From CAZFBA01 sp964517135 (GTDB lineage: Bacteria; Cyanobacteriota; Vampirovibrionia; JBFMGH01), in NCBI GenBank assembly GCA_964517135.1, contig CAZFBA010000002.1:152720-216719 (forward strand): a DNA stretch of 64,000 nucleotides, given 5' to 3'. The first letter of the stretch is position 1; each line of letters begins with the position of its first letter. Shown here in pieces: positions 23,783 through 32,649 of this stretch. The position numbers were made by a program, and so were the translations under genes. The notes beneath the pieces were generated by a model, which saw only the letters and a list, made by a program, of their open reading frames with translations, was not told the DNA's origin and did not search any database.

Positions 23783-25870
23783 TTAACCCGTTTTTAAATT
23801 GTTTGAAATGTTTCCGCCACGTTTGTTTATAGTTATAAGGCTTAGTAAATATATAAATATAACGATGATTGCCAGAAATCTGATTCCGGTTGCCATGGAT
23901 ATGTATTCAAGGGCTCCTCCAATCATTGCTCCGAAGAGGTTTGAGCCCAGGGCAGTGTTCGGTTTTTTAACTATTGAAAATGAGTTAGCAAAAATAATAG
24001 CAGCAAAGAATACTGGCATACAGGCTATAATAGCGTTTACACTGCCTCTTGCTAGCATGCTGGCATCTGCAAGTATATTAGCAGGTACCATATAGTCTAT
24101 GATGATTGTTATAAATAGCAATCCATAGGCCCAGATGCTGTTAATTTTAGGAAATTTATAGATAAGAAGGTTGGCCAGCAATATTAAAAACAGTATCATA
24201 GCTATTACGACAGAGTTAACTACCCATGTTGATCCAAAAACAAGTGATAATTTGGCGATGGCTTTGACTTGTAGCATCATAAACGCTACGCCCAGGAAAA
24301 ACATATGTGTATCAAATCCGCTTTCGGTTTTGCCTATCAGGTAGAAGATGACTATGCCTGACAGTGAGATTAGTAATAACAGCGGCAGGATATAATGTAT
24401 TGGTATGCCTGGTTTTTCAAGAAACAGAAATGGCCAGTTATCTGTAGTAAGTGCAATATCTGTTTTCTGATTTTTCATATCCTTGATTTTGATGTATTCA
24501 GGGTAATAGTCTTTTAGAAGTTCTTTATTTATAGAGCCTGTCAGAAAAGTATATTCGACAAAGTTGTTGTATTTGGTGCTGAGAATGACGGGTTCTTCTC
24601 CTGAGACTTCTTTAATGGTTTTATATATACGCTGGCAGAGCCAGTCTGTTGTTGCAAAGAAGGTAACAGCGAATACACCATCTTCTTTTAATAAGCTATA
24701 GGCTTCTTTAAGAGACTCAGTGGTATAAACGTAGTTATCTATGCGAATAGAGGAAAATGATGAGAGTACCATATGGCTATCGAGGGTTCCGAATATGACA
24801 AAATCGTATTTTTTCTTTGTTTTCTTGAAGAAAGCCCGGGCATCTTCTACGTAAGTTTTTACTTTTGGTGAGTTATAAGGATCTTGCGGGTGGTATTTTT
24901 TGCCCAGATGGAGAATTGCCGGGTCTATTTCTACTGCATCAACATGTCTGGCATCATGTATTAAAGCGCTGGCTGCATCATTGCCCATACCTGCCCCTAC
25001 TATTAAGACGTCTTCAGGCTTTTTATTTGCCAGGTCATAGATGAAATTATAGTGGCTGACTTTGTATATAAGTTTTTCAGGGTCCATATTAAGCCCGTGC
25101 TGGAATATATCGTTGTTTATTAGCAGGTTATACTTTATGAAGTCGCCGTCAGTATTTTTTATCAGGTGTATTTTGTAGTAGGGAGACCAGGTAATGTTGT
25201 GTTTGACAAAGAAAACGCTATGTGCAGTAACAACTATAGCGAGTATGGTGACGGGTATACCTATACGTGGGTAGAAATAAATAAGTCCGATAGCTGCAAT
25301 AATAAGCCATACCCAGGGAGGTAGCCAGAGTGCAGATAGAGCAGTAAAGAAAAGTACACCTATAAGGCTGCCTGCAATGTTTATTGTATAAGCTACAATA
25401 GGTTTAAACTGATTTAGAAGCCGGCCCAGTTTTAATCCAAGGGTAAAGAAGGCATCAACAGATAGGAAAAATATTGTGATAATTATTATAATAGCAAAAA
25501 TGATCATTGGTGCTGAAGTAGTACCGATGTTCATTGGTGACTTATCACCGAAAAAAGAGCCCAGTAAATAATATTGTCTGGGGTCAGTAAAGATGATGTA
25601 GGTCAGTCCAAGTGGTCCGGCGAAGCCAGTAAGTAAAAACAGTAGAAAGAATGAATATGATTGTTTGCGTTCAATTTTTTCTGCCAGGGCACAGCCGAGC
25701 CCTAGCCCCATAAAGCATGAGATAAGGACAATGTTTTGAAAGTAAGCAAAAATGCGTATTTCTGAAGATATCCAGCGAATAAGTAAAAGTTCGATATAAA
25801 GAGCCAGAACGCTAATGAAGAAGAGTTCCAGTGTTTTACGGTTGGTGAAAAAATCTTTCCAGCCTGACAT
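23783..25870 (-). CDS. Membrane protein with spermidine-synthase-like methyltransferase-fold domain
   Basis: 695 residues. An N-terminal membrane region (about eight segments, residues 15-230) is followed by a soluble domain (about 280-440) with the nucleotide motif VLIVGAGMGNDAA, an acidic end of the next strand (VDAVEIDPAIL), and VKTYVEDARAFF. This is the plan of the SpeE/spermidine synthase fold. A second hydrophobic region of about six segments (490-680) follows. CAGGAG precedes ATG. Such SpeE-like membrane proteins are widespread and mostly of unknown substrate. It lies between the sigma-28 promoter and fliA but is not obviously flagellar. Aminopropyltransferase activity is not assured. 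Confidence 0.75.
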   Translation of the reverse strand: MSGWKDFFTNRKTLELFFISVLALYIELLLIRWISSEIRIFAYFQNIVLISCFMGLGLGCALAEKIERKQSYSFFLLFLLTGFAGPLGLTYIIFTDPRQYYLLGSFFGDKSPMNIGTTSAPMIIFAIIIIITIFFLSVDAFFTLGLKLGRLLNQFKPIVAYTINIAGSLIGVLFFTALSALWLPPWVWLIIAAIGLIYFYPRIGIPVTILAIVVTAHSVFFVKHNITWSPYYKIHLIKNTDGDFIKYNLLINNDIFQHGLNMDPEKLIYKVSHYNFIYDLANKKPEDVLIVGAGMGNDAASALIHDARHVDAVEIDPAILHLGKKYHPQDPYNSPKVKTYVEDARAFFKKTKKKYDFVIFGTLDSHMVLSSFSSIRIDNYVYTTESLKEAYSLLKEDGVFAVTFFATTDWLCQRIYKTIKEVSGEEPVILSTKYNNFVEYTFLTGSINKELLKDYYPEYIKIKDMKNQKTDIALTTDNWPFLFLEKPGIPIHYILPLLLLISLSGIVIFYLIGKTESGFDTHMFFLGVAFMMLQVKAIAKLSLVFGSTWVVNSVVIAMILFLILLANLLIYKFPKINSIWAYGLLFITIIIDYMVPANILADASMLARGSVNAIIACMPVFFAAIIFANSFSIVKKPNTALGSNLFGAMIGGALEYISMATGIRFLAIIVIFIYLLSLITINKRGGNISNNLKTG

Positions 25871-26008
25871 GAGGGCTCCTGTAAAGAAGGGGTATTTTTG
25901 AATTATTTATATAACATTATATATTAAACAATAATTCTTCAGGGGGTTTTTGCTGTAATCAGTAATCAGAGTATTATTTAAGGTGTTTATCATATAAAAA
26001 TGACTAAT

Positions 26009-26055
26009 GCATAACTATAATAATAGATTTTTTGTTTTCGATTTTCAAAAATTTC
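26009..26055. repeat. Partial copy of the GCATAAC element
   Basis: Begins GCATAACTATAATAATAGAT and continues TTTCGATTTTCAAAAATTT-like, as in the left arm of the 56185-56345 element. No right end is present. Confidence 0.65.
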
Positions 26056-26081
26056 AAGCCCATACATATATATTGGCTTGA
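26047..26081 (-). terminator. Terminator after the flhB-fliA pair
   Basis: The minus strand has TCAAGCC / GGCTTGA around a 14-nt AT-rich loop, followed by AAATTTTTG, about 30 nt after the fliA stop. It overlaps the partial repeat element. Confidence 0.6.
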
Positions 26082-26111
26082 GTGTATTGATTAAAGGATG
26101 CGGGCTGCATT

Positions 26112-26762
26112 CTAGATGTGGTCTTTTTCTTTAAGGTATTCTCTTACTGTATTGAGCGATGCCTGAACTATACGGGTGACCCTGGATGATGAAAGGCCTA
26201 CCTGTGCTGCAATGTCTTTTACCTGTAGGTTTCTATAGAATCTGTATTCGACAATGATTCTTTCTTTAGGTGGTAGCTGTTTAATGGCTTCTCTGATGGC
26301 TTTACCGAGTTCTTGAAGTTCGAGCTTCTCGTCAGGTAGTGCTGAATGGTCTCTGACGACTTCGAATGGTGAGTCTCCATCTGAAGATTCTGCGATACCG
26401 TCGATAGAGAGAATCGTTTCATAGACGGCTTCTCTAACCTTATCCGGAGACATATCGAGCTGGTTGCCTTCTTCATCTGTTTCAACTGCTGTTTTGGTAT
26501 GTTTGAATGTATACCACTTATATCTATTTCTTAATTCGTTTCTTATGGCCCATCTGACAGCAGTAGCGATATATGCATCATTGAATGCTGCTATTTCTTC
26601 AGGTGTTTTTTCATTAAAGAGTGCCTGTATAGCAATAGTACCAATGCTGACGAGTTCTTCATATTCTACCATATGAGATGGAATACGGCGGTATTCAACC
26701 CTCGCAACTTTTTCAACTATGTGAATATACTTTGATATATTTGTTTGTCGCACTACAGTCAC
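26112..26762 (-). CDS. fliA: Flagellar sigma factor (sigma-28 / FliA family)
   Basis: 216 residues. Region 2 occupies about residues 10-85 (YEELVSIGTIAIQALFN..., then WAIRNELRNRYKW). An acidic linker with SSDGDSPFE follows. Region 4 lies at about 150-212 (LPPKERIIVEYRFYRNLQVK and the helix-turn-helix AAQVGLSSSRVTRIVQ). Directs RNA polymerase to late flagellar promoters such as 23645-23671. The start is GTG at 26762, only 4 nt after the flhB stop and with no clear ribosome site, so translation is probably coupled to flhB; an in-frame GTG three codons later is an alternative. Placement beside flhB and a flagellin array favours FliA over a general-stress sigma. Confidence 0.88.
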   Translation of the reverse strand: MTVVRQTNISKYIHIVEKVARVEYRRIPSHMVEYEELVSIGTIAIQALFNEKTPEEIAAFNDAYIATAVRWAIRNELRNRYKWYTFKHTKTAVETDEEGNQLDMSPDKVREAVYETILSIDGIAESSDGDSPFEVVRDHSALPDEKLELQELGKAIREAIKQLPPKERIIVEYRFYRNLQVKDIAAQVGLSSSRVTRIVQASLNTVREYLKEKDHI

Positions 26763-26766
26763 TTTT

Positions 26767-27840
26767 TTAATAAGTTTTAATTTTACGGTTCTCCCTTAAA
26801 TTGTAAACAAAGATTAGAATTTCTGCTACAGCTTTGTAAAGTTCAGGTGGAACTTCTCTATTGATATCAACGAGTCTGAAAAGCGCTCTGGTAACAGGTA
26901 TGTTCTCTACGATGGGTATGTTATGTATCTTTGCAATATCGATAATTTTTTTAGCAAAGAGTTCAGTACCTTTAGCTACGACCTTTGGTGCTTCCATGTT
27001 TTCTCTGTCGTATTTAATAGCGATGGCAATATGTACAGGGTTTGTAGTAATAACATCAGCATCCGGAACAGCTTCTAGCATCGTTTGTTGTAACATTTCC
27101 ATACGTTTTTGCCTTAGAGCGGCCTTCACATGCGGATCACCTTCGGTGTTTTTATACTCATCTTTTATTTCTTTAAATGACATTTTCTGGTCTTTTAAGA
27201 ATTTCCATCTCTGGAAAAGATAATCACCCCCTGAAATTACAATAAAGAAAATACCTGCCCTTATGACGAATATAATTAAAGTGTCTCCAAGTTCTTTTAT
27301 CATGGGGAAAACATTCTCTGCTGCCGCAAGAAGAAGTATTTTGGGCAAATGTTCCTGAAAGGTTAGCCATCCTATAAAACCCATAACAGTTACTTTAAGA
27401 ATATTCTTAACTAATTCTACCAGAGTTTTAGAAGAAAAGATATTTTTTAAGCCCTTGACCGGGTTAATTTTTTCCATTTTTGGTATCAGAGGCTTTGTTG
27501 TGAAAAGAGGCCCGACCTGAAAGAAGTCAGCAAGAGATGCTGAAACCATTGCCATTAGCAATACTGGCCCTACAATTAAGATAAAGGGTACAAGTGTTAC
27601 AAAAAGTATGTATAGAATGCCTATTTCTTCGACATTTGCGGTAGGAATCTGTTCATAAAGCAGCCCAAAAAGATTTGAAATCTGTACCCATATAATAGGC
27701 GCAATAAAATAGAGCATACTGAACATAACAATAAGAGAAAAGGCCATAGAAGCATCTTTACTCTTTATGACCTGCCCTTCTTTTCGGGCATTCTGTAATT
27801 TTTGTGGAGTCGCTTCAAATTGCTTGTCTTCGTCGCCCAT
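26767..27840 (-). CDS. flhB: Flagellar export switch protein FlhB
   Basis: 357 residues, usual length. It starts with the family signature QFEATPQKLQNARKEGQV and has four membrane segments (about 31-50, 75-102, 145-165, 185-205). The cytoplasmic domain has KGLKNIFSSKTLVELVKN before it and KVVAKGTELFAKKIIDIAK within it. The auto-cleavage motif NPTH is NPVH here (residues 267-270). Cleavage occurs between Asn and Pro, both present; Thr to Val is uncommon. FlhB controls the switch of the flagellar type III apparatus from rod/hook to filament substrates, i.e. the flagellins above. Upstream gene of a two-gene unit with fliA. Confidence 0.95.
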   Translation of the reverse strand: MGDEDKQFEATPQKLQNARKEGQVIKSKDASMAFSLIVMFSMLYFIAPIIWVQISNLFGLLYEQIPTANVEEIGILYILFVTLVPFILIVGPVLLMAMVSASLADFFQVGPLFTTKPLIPKMEKINPVKGLKNIFSSKTLVELVKNILKVTVMGFIGWLTFQEHLPKILLLAAAENVFPMIKELGDTLIIFVIRAGIFFIVISGGDYLFQRWKFLKDQKMSFKEIKDEYKNTEGDPHVKAALRQKRMEMLQQTMLEAVPDADVITTNPVHIAIAIKYDRENMEAPKVVAKGTELFAKKIIDIAKIHNIPIVENIPVTRALFRLVDINREVPPELYKAVAEILIFVYNLRENRKIKTY

Positions 27841-28312
27841 CGCAGCCTGATATCTTTAAATTGCTAATTCTCTGGAGGTTTATACAATAATTATACTTTT
27901 TTAACGGTATATTAAAAAAAATGTCTCAAAAATTGTTTCAGATTCTTAATTGGAGCCTGTGAGTTGAAAATTTCAATTTATATTCTCCATATGTCTTGGT
28001 ATATGTGTGTCATATCTGTTATAATTGTTGCTCTTCTTTGAGTGTCGCTTATTTTTTTGAACAGGGTATGTTTTTTTTCTCTACTATATATTTTGAAGCT
28101 TTATTGTTGATAAACTTGAATAGATATCAGATGAGATATATTTTTTCCATGTAATAATGTTAAGAATATTAAGAATCGCTGTAACCTCCTGATTATTGCT
28201 ATTTCTATCTTTAAGGCATTTGATTTCTAAAAAGGTAACTATAAATTTGATTTTGACTGGTTTATAATATGCAGCGAGAGAGAGTGCAAGAAACCCATAA
28301 GAGAGGGGTAAA
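27841..28312. other. Divergent intergenic region flhB / HIRAN gene
   Basis: 472 bp, AT-rich. Plus-strand TATAAT at about 28019, with a TTGGTA-like element 18 nt before it, is a possible promoter. No coding frame with a ribosome site was seen; the minus-strand frame 28084-28533 overlaps the HIRAN gene and lacks coding character. Confidence 0.35.
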
Positions 28313-29170
28313 ATGTTAAGAGTCAATTTTCCTGTGCTGAATCCCCCGATTGTAAGCCTTAAGGAAGATAGCCAAATCGTAAAACAGAAGATATTACCAG
28401 CATTGACAACCAGGCAACCAGTCAGGTTTACAGCTGATAATGTTAAAGCTAATTTCCTACCATCATTAGCCTTTACAGGTATACATAAAGATGCTGTGAT
28501 AGGTATAGATACCAAGATTGTTGGTATTAGCAAGTATCAGGATAATGCGAAAAGACTTTATTATCGCCTTGATAAAAGAAAACAGCGTGGAGATAAAGAA
28601 AAAGTTCAGCTTGCTTTAAAGCTGGAAGATGGCAATAAGTATGATAAAAACGCTATTGCAGTATATCATGTTTATGGAAATAAGCCGGCCAAGCTGGGTT
28701 ATCTGAATAAGGATGTTTCAAAGCGTATCAGACCAATGATGGAAGATGGACATGCCTTTACGCCAAGTGTGATATACGCAGCTGGCGGAGATCGTGAAGG
28801 GTTCCCTTATATAGGGGTTAGAATGCGTCTGGAATACCTTAGTAATCCGGAACGTTCACCCAATGAGAGAACGCTTAAAAAGGTCAGACAGGCTTTTAAA
28901 GATTGTTTGAAGGATGGTTCAGCACTGGCATACCGTGAAGAGCAGCTTATAGAATCAAAAAAATATGATCGTGCTACGAAAATGAAAATAGATACTGAAA
29001 GAGGAGAGGTAACAGTTTATCGTATGGGCTGGGAACAGCTTCAAGGCCCTATTTCTGATCCTCCAGGGTTGAGAAACCAGCGCAACCACTCACAGAATCC
29101 AGATTTTGTTGATCATTCTGAAGGTGCAGTTAAAGCACTGCATAAAAAGTTGAAAGCTAAAGAAAAGTAA
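28313..29170 (+). CDS. HIRAN-domain protein
   Basis: 285 residues. GAGAGGGG precedes ATG. Residues about 68-165 form a HIRAN domain: KIVGISKYQDNAKRLYYRL, LALKLEDGNKYDKNAIAVYH, and KLGYLNKDVSKRIRPMMEDG. HIRAN domains bind single-stranded DNA ends or damaged DNA and occur alone or fused to helicases; here there is no helicase. The N-terminal 60 residues contain a short SLAFTGIH segment, comparable to NIHFAGTL in the protein at 41356. The C-terminal part is basic (KKVRQAFKDC, KALHKKLKAKEK). Exact role unknown; nucleic-acid binding is the best guess. Confidence 0.8.
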   Translation: MLRVNFPVLNPPIVSLKEDSQIVKQKILPALTTRQPVRFTADNVKANFLPSLAFTGIHKDAVIGIDTKIVGISKYQDNAKRLYYRLDKRKQRGDKEKVQLALKLEDGNKYDKNAIAVYHVYGNKPAKLGYLNKDVSKRIRPMMEDGHAFTPSVIYAAGGDREGFPYIGVRMRLEYLSNPERSPNERTLKKVRQAFKDCLKDGSALAYREEQLIESKKYDRATKMKIDTERGEVTVYRMGWEQLQGPISDPPGLRNQRNHSQNPDFVDHSEGAVKALHKKLKAKEK

Positions 29171-29212
29171 GAAACTGCAAAAGAATTCATCAAATGTTTA
29201 TTTTGGATTATC

Positions 29213-29269
29213 ACGTCGGGCTAAGAGCCCTCCTTGTAATGACAAGAGTTTATTGAATACCTGAATTAG
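29213..29269. repeat. 57-bp direct repeat, copy 1
   Basis: ACGTCGGGCTAAGAGCCCTC and onward matches 29502-29558 at 53 of 57 positions; all four differences are transitions. It is followed by a GTGCAC-rich inverted repeat (about 29291-29311). Confidence 0.85.
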
Positions 29270-29501
29270 CCCGAAATAAAACTCTCTCAGTAGTGCACTT
29301 AGTGCACTCCTGAAGTTATTAGCCTCTGTAGAGCTTTTGAGTCATCCTGAGTACAGTGAAGGATCTATTTGTAGGAGTTTTTTCGGGCTTCGCCACAGCA
29401 AGTTCCCAACCCGCCCACCCTTCAATTCGGGTTATGCTCGGCTCACTTCGTTCGCCTCGCAAACCCTCTTAAGATAGGTTTCAGTGGGGAGTGACTGTGT
29501 T

Positions 29502-29558
29502 ACGTCGGGCTAAGAGCCCTCCTCGTAATGACAAGAGTTTGTCGAATGCCTGAATTAG
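29502..29558. repeat. 57-bp direct repeat, copy 2
   Basis: Second copy, followed by the 11-bp hairpin 29578-29604. The stretch between copies (29335-29480) includes a GTCATCCTGAG-TACAGTGAAGG-like segment and GC-rich sequence unlike the surrounding genes, so the 29171-29825 spacer is a repeat cluster rather than unique DNA. Confidence 0.85.
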
Positions 29559-29577
29559 TATGATATAAAAGACTCTT

Positions 29578-29604
29578 ACCGGAGCGAATTTAGTTCGCTC
29601 CGGT
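29578..29604 (+). terminator. Strong hairpin in repeat cluster, possible terminator
   Basis: ACCGGAGCGAA / TTCGCTCCGGT, 11-bp perfect stem, 5-nt loop, then AGTTTTGC. It is too far from the HIRAN stop (408 nt) to be certain it serves that gene. Confidence 0.5.
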
Positions 29605-29825
29605 AGTTTTGCTAAATAATAGCCTTTTGAGGCTGTCTCAAAAGTAAGAGACAACCCCACCCTGTATCTTCTAAAATCTGTTTACTTATGACGTTGATAA
29701 TAATTCTGAATTCCTTGTATTGCCTGCTAAATCATTCAAAGACTTTTGTATCATTTATAATATTCCATTTCTGTAATATTATTAAGTTGATTGGTGTAGT
29801 TTTGAGTATGGGTTAAAAAGTCGTA

Positions 29826-31463
29826 ATGAGCAAGAAAAATATCGTTTTAATGACCGTTATGCCTCCTGAAAAGAGCTATTTGTCTGTAGAAGAAAAGCGA
29901 ATACCTCTCGATATAGCCTTATTAATAGCCTATTTAAAGGAAAATGGTCACAAAGTTTCTTTTATCGATAATTATCTTAAAAATTATGATTGGCAGGTTC
30001 TGATTAAAAAGGAAACCCCCGATTTTGTGGGGCTCTTTCTTTCTCAAAACTGCCTTGCTAATGCCATGGAATACATTGAAGATCTCAAAACTTTTAATAA
30101 ACCGGAAAATAAAACTTTTAAGCTTATTGCTTTCGGTCCTTATGCAATTTTTAATGCAGCTAAAATACCAGAATACATTGATTACATCGTTACAGGTGAT
30201 TTTGAAAACGCTTTTTTAGAAATATTTTCAGGAAGTATAGAAGAAAGAATAGTAAACTCAAGACCCCGATCCAATATAGAAGATCTGAAAATGCCTGCCT
30301 ATGAATTCTTTATACCGCATGATAATCCGTATGAGTGTGTTTATGATCTTACAGATAAGAGCCTTGGAGATATTTTTCCTGTTTTTGATTTGTTAACAGT
30401 AAGAGGAACACAAAATCAGATAACATATTTGCCTTTTAAAGATCCCCAAGAATGCCCATTAGAACTTATGTCTCCTGAAAAAATACTTCAAAATGTTCTA
30501 CAGCTGGTGAATAAATATGATGCAAAAGGTATAAGATTTCTTGATTATGACCTTTCAACGGATAAAGACAGATTAATAAATCTTTGTAACTCTATTATCA
30601 GTTCACAAATTAAAGTAAGATGGAGCTGTAACCTTAAACCCGGAATTGTTGACCATGAAATGCTTTTGCTAATGAAATCAGCCGGGTGTGAAGCTATTAA
30701 TATTGAGTATGTAACTGCTGTACAGAAATTACTTGATTCTCTTAATGCTGGTTATAAAGTCGAAGACTTGATTCAACTGGTTCAAAATGCCAGAAATATT
30801 TCAATAAAGGTGACCTTAAATGTAATTTATGGTCTGCCAGACGAGACCGAAGCTGACCGCAAGCAGATAGAAACCCTGCTGGAACAATTAGCTCCTGATT
30901 TTCTAAATATACTGGTTTTTACTGGCATACCGGGTAGCAAGTTATGCGAAAAAGCTCAAAATGCACCTCATCGAGTGGATGATAACGGGTTGGTTATACC
31001 TTTCCAGTGGGAAAATCTAATGAATAAATACCTCAAAAAGCCTGCTTTTTCCGGTAGTTACAGAAGTGTTCCGCTGGCATCAAACCCCATTGATTCAGTT
31101 GTGTTCTATAAAAAAGATAAATACATACAGGAGATGCTTGAATACATTGATTCAATACCTCTAAAGCAGAAAATATACTTCTATGGCGCAGGGAAATTGG
31201 CTAAAAGCTTTGTTAAAAAATATAAAGTAGAAGAATATAATGTTAAAGGTTTTATTGATAACGATCTTGCTAAAGGTGGCAGGTTTAGACCTACTAAATT
31301 TAAGGTGTACCATGAGACAGAAATAAAAAAGTTAGCACCTGACTATATTTTTATTACAATGGCCTCTAAAAGTGATAGTATTCTGGTTAAAGAAGCCATA
31401 ATGAATAACATTGACCTTGACAGAAAGCCAGAAGTCAAGAGCATGTTTTATGAGGATGTTTAG
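29826..31463 (+). CDS. B12-binding/radical-SAM-like protein lacking the iron-sulfur cysteines, with C-terminal nucleotide-binding-like domain
   Basis: 545 residues. Residues 1-145 resemble the cobalamin-binding domain of B12/radical SAM proteins (PLDIALLIAYLKENGHKVSF, FGPYAIFNAAKIPEYIDYIV TGD-like). Residues about 185-420 follow the radical SAM barrel (GLPDETEADRKQIETLLEQL, GCEAINIEYVT). At the point where CxxxCxxC should stand the sequence is TVRGTQNQITY (residues 191-201), so all three cluster cysteines are missing. Residues about 445-545 are a Rossmann-like domain (IYFYGAGKLAKSF, KGFIDND) of the type found in sugar-modifying proteins. It is probably a non-catalytic or re-purposed member. 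No clear ribosome site before ATG 29826. Confidence 0.7.
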   Translation: MSKKNIVLMTVMPPEKSYLSVEEKRIPLDIALLIAYLKENGHKVSFIDNYLKNYDWQVLIKKETPDFVGLFLSQNCLANAMEYIEDLKTFNKPENKTFKLIAFGPYAIFNAAKIPEYIDYIVTGDFENAFLEIFSGSIEERIVNSRPRSNIEDLKMPAYEFFIPHDNPYECVYDLTDKSLGDIFPVFDLLTVRGTQNQITYLPFKDPQECPLELMSPEKILQNVLQLVNKYDAKGIRFLDYDLSTDKDRLINLCNSIISSQIKVRWSCNLKPGIVDHEMLLLMKSAGCEAINIEYVTAVQKLLDSLNAGYKVEDLIQLVQNARNISIKVTLNVIYGLPDETEADRKQIETLLEQLAPDFLNILVFTGIPGSKLCEKAQNAPHRVDDNGLVIPFQWENLMNKYLKKPAFSGSYRSVPLASNPIDSVVFYKKDKYIQEMLEYIDSIPLKQKIYFYGAGKLAKSFVKKYKVEEYNVKGFIDNDLAKGGRFRPTKFKVYHETEIKKLAPDYIFITMASKSDSILVKEAIMNNIDLDRKPEVKSMFYEDV

Positions 31464-31538
31464 ATTCAGTAACCCCCACCCTGTATCAGTTGCGTTTTTG
31501 TCTATGCTCTGGTGGTTTTAAGTATTTTTAGTAAATAA

Positions 31539-31554
31539 TAACACATATGTATTA
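31539..31554. promoter_or_regulatory. 16-bp near-palindrome TAACACATATGTATTA, site 1
   Basis: Identical to the sites at 34792 and 42004. This one lies between convergent genes, so a simple promoter role is unlikely here. Confidence 0.45.
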
Positions 31555-31641
31555 TAATGCTCATCTTTTCTTAATTGTTGAATCTATTATAGGTGTAGTT
31601 TTTAGACCTTTTAAAATAAGAGATTAATCTGCTTTTCATTA

Positions 31642-32649
31642 TTAAATACCTAATTTTGCTATAACGCTGTCAATGCTTATATTTGCCATACATGGTGGAT
31701 AGTCTAGCCCTTCTTTTGTTAATATGGCACAATCTCTTTTATTGCAAAACTTACAGTCATAGGATGCAGTAATAATTTCATGTCCTTTGCCGTAAAGGCC
31801 ACTGCGTTCAGGAGGAGTAGCTCCATATAAACCCAGTACCTTTGGGCCTCCTACTGCTGTTGCTATGTGAGATGGTCCAGTATCACCTCCTATTACAAGC
31901 ATACATAAAGATAAAATAGCAGCTGTTTGAGATATAGTAAGCTTTCCACAAAAGTTGCGTATCATGTTTTTATTTACCTGCTGGAGTTCTGCTGCAAGTT
32001 CAAACTCGTTTGTACCTCCAAATATGATTACATATAGTTTTCGTTGGTTGCTAATATAGTCAAGGAGTGCTTTCCAGTGTTCTTTAGGCCAGAGTTTATT
32101 TTGCCTGGCCTGACTTACTCCGGGTATTATACCAATAACGTGAGATACTTTTTCGCTTTCCAGCTTGTATTTTGCCCATTTTACAACCTCTTTATTAAGG
32201 TATAATTTAAGGTTTTGTGGTACTTCTACTTCTGGAATTAGTGGTTGTATGGTATTAAAGAAATTTTCTACTGCATGGATATGGTTTTCATTTTTACCTG
32301 GTTTCAATTTCTTGTATTTTAGTATTCCACGGTGATTGAGAACCGTAGTAAAGAAGAAGGTCTTGAGAGATGGTTGTAGATTAACGACAAGATCGTACTG
32401 TGACTTGTTAAGTTGCTGGGCAAGTCTGAAGTATCCTTCATAAGTTCTGTCTGTTACTGAAATGACTTCGTGTATCATTGGGTCATTATTGAGTAGTTCT
32501 TGCATTACTGATGATGTAAGGTAATCAATATCAATATTTTTCTTGTTTTGTCTGAGTGTTTGATATGCAGCAGTGGTATGGACGACATCTCCTATCGCTC
32601 CGAGTCTTATAAATAGTATTTTTTTTATATTGTCGTACCTGTTAGACAT
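31642..32649 (-). CDS. Glycosyltransferase family 9 (heptosyltransferase-like)
   Basis: 335 residues. Start signature ILFIRLGAIGDVVHTTAAYQ, then YDLVVNLQPSLKTFFFTTVL. The C-terminal donor domain has GIIPGVSQARQNKLWPKEHW, IGGDTGPSHIATAVGGPKVL and LYGATPPERSGLYG. A cysteine cluster near the end (CKFCNKRDC and PPCMANIS) is common in GT9 proteins. GT9 enzymes add heptose or related sugars to lipopolysaccharide core or other acceptors in the cytoplasm. Its start overlaps the RimK-like gene by 25 nt, so the two are coupled. A role in flagellin glycosylation is possible but unsupported. Confidence 0.9.
   Translation of the reverse strand: MSNRYDNIKKILFIRLGAIGDVVHTTAAYQTLRQNKKNIDIDYLTSSVMQELLNNDPMIHEVISVTDRTYEGYFRLAQQLNKSQYDLVVNLQPSLKTFFFTTVLNHRGILKYKKLKPGKNENHIHAVENFFNTIQPLIPEVEVPQNLKLYLNKEVVKWAKYKLESEKVSHVIGIIPGVSQARQNKLWPKEHWKALLDYISNQRKLYVIIFGGTNEFELAAELQQVNKNMIRNFCGKLTISQTAAILSLCMLVIGGDTGPSHIATAVGGPKVLGLYGATPPERSGLYGKGHEIITASYDCKFCNKRDCAILTKEGLDYPPCMANISIDSVIAKLGI

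Noticed and set aside
28084..28533. 149-residue minus-strand open frame overlapping the HIRAN gene
   Set aside because: More than half lies opposite the HIRAN coding sequence; no ribosome site or coding pattern in the rest.
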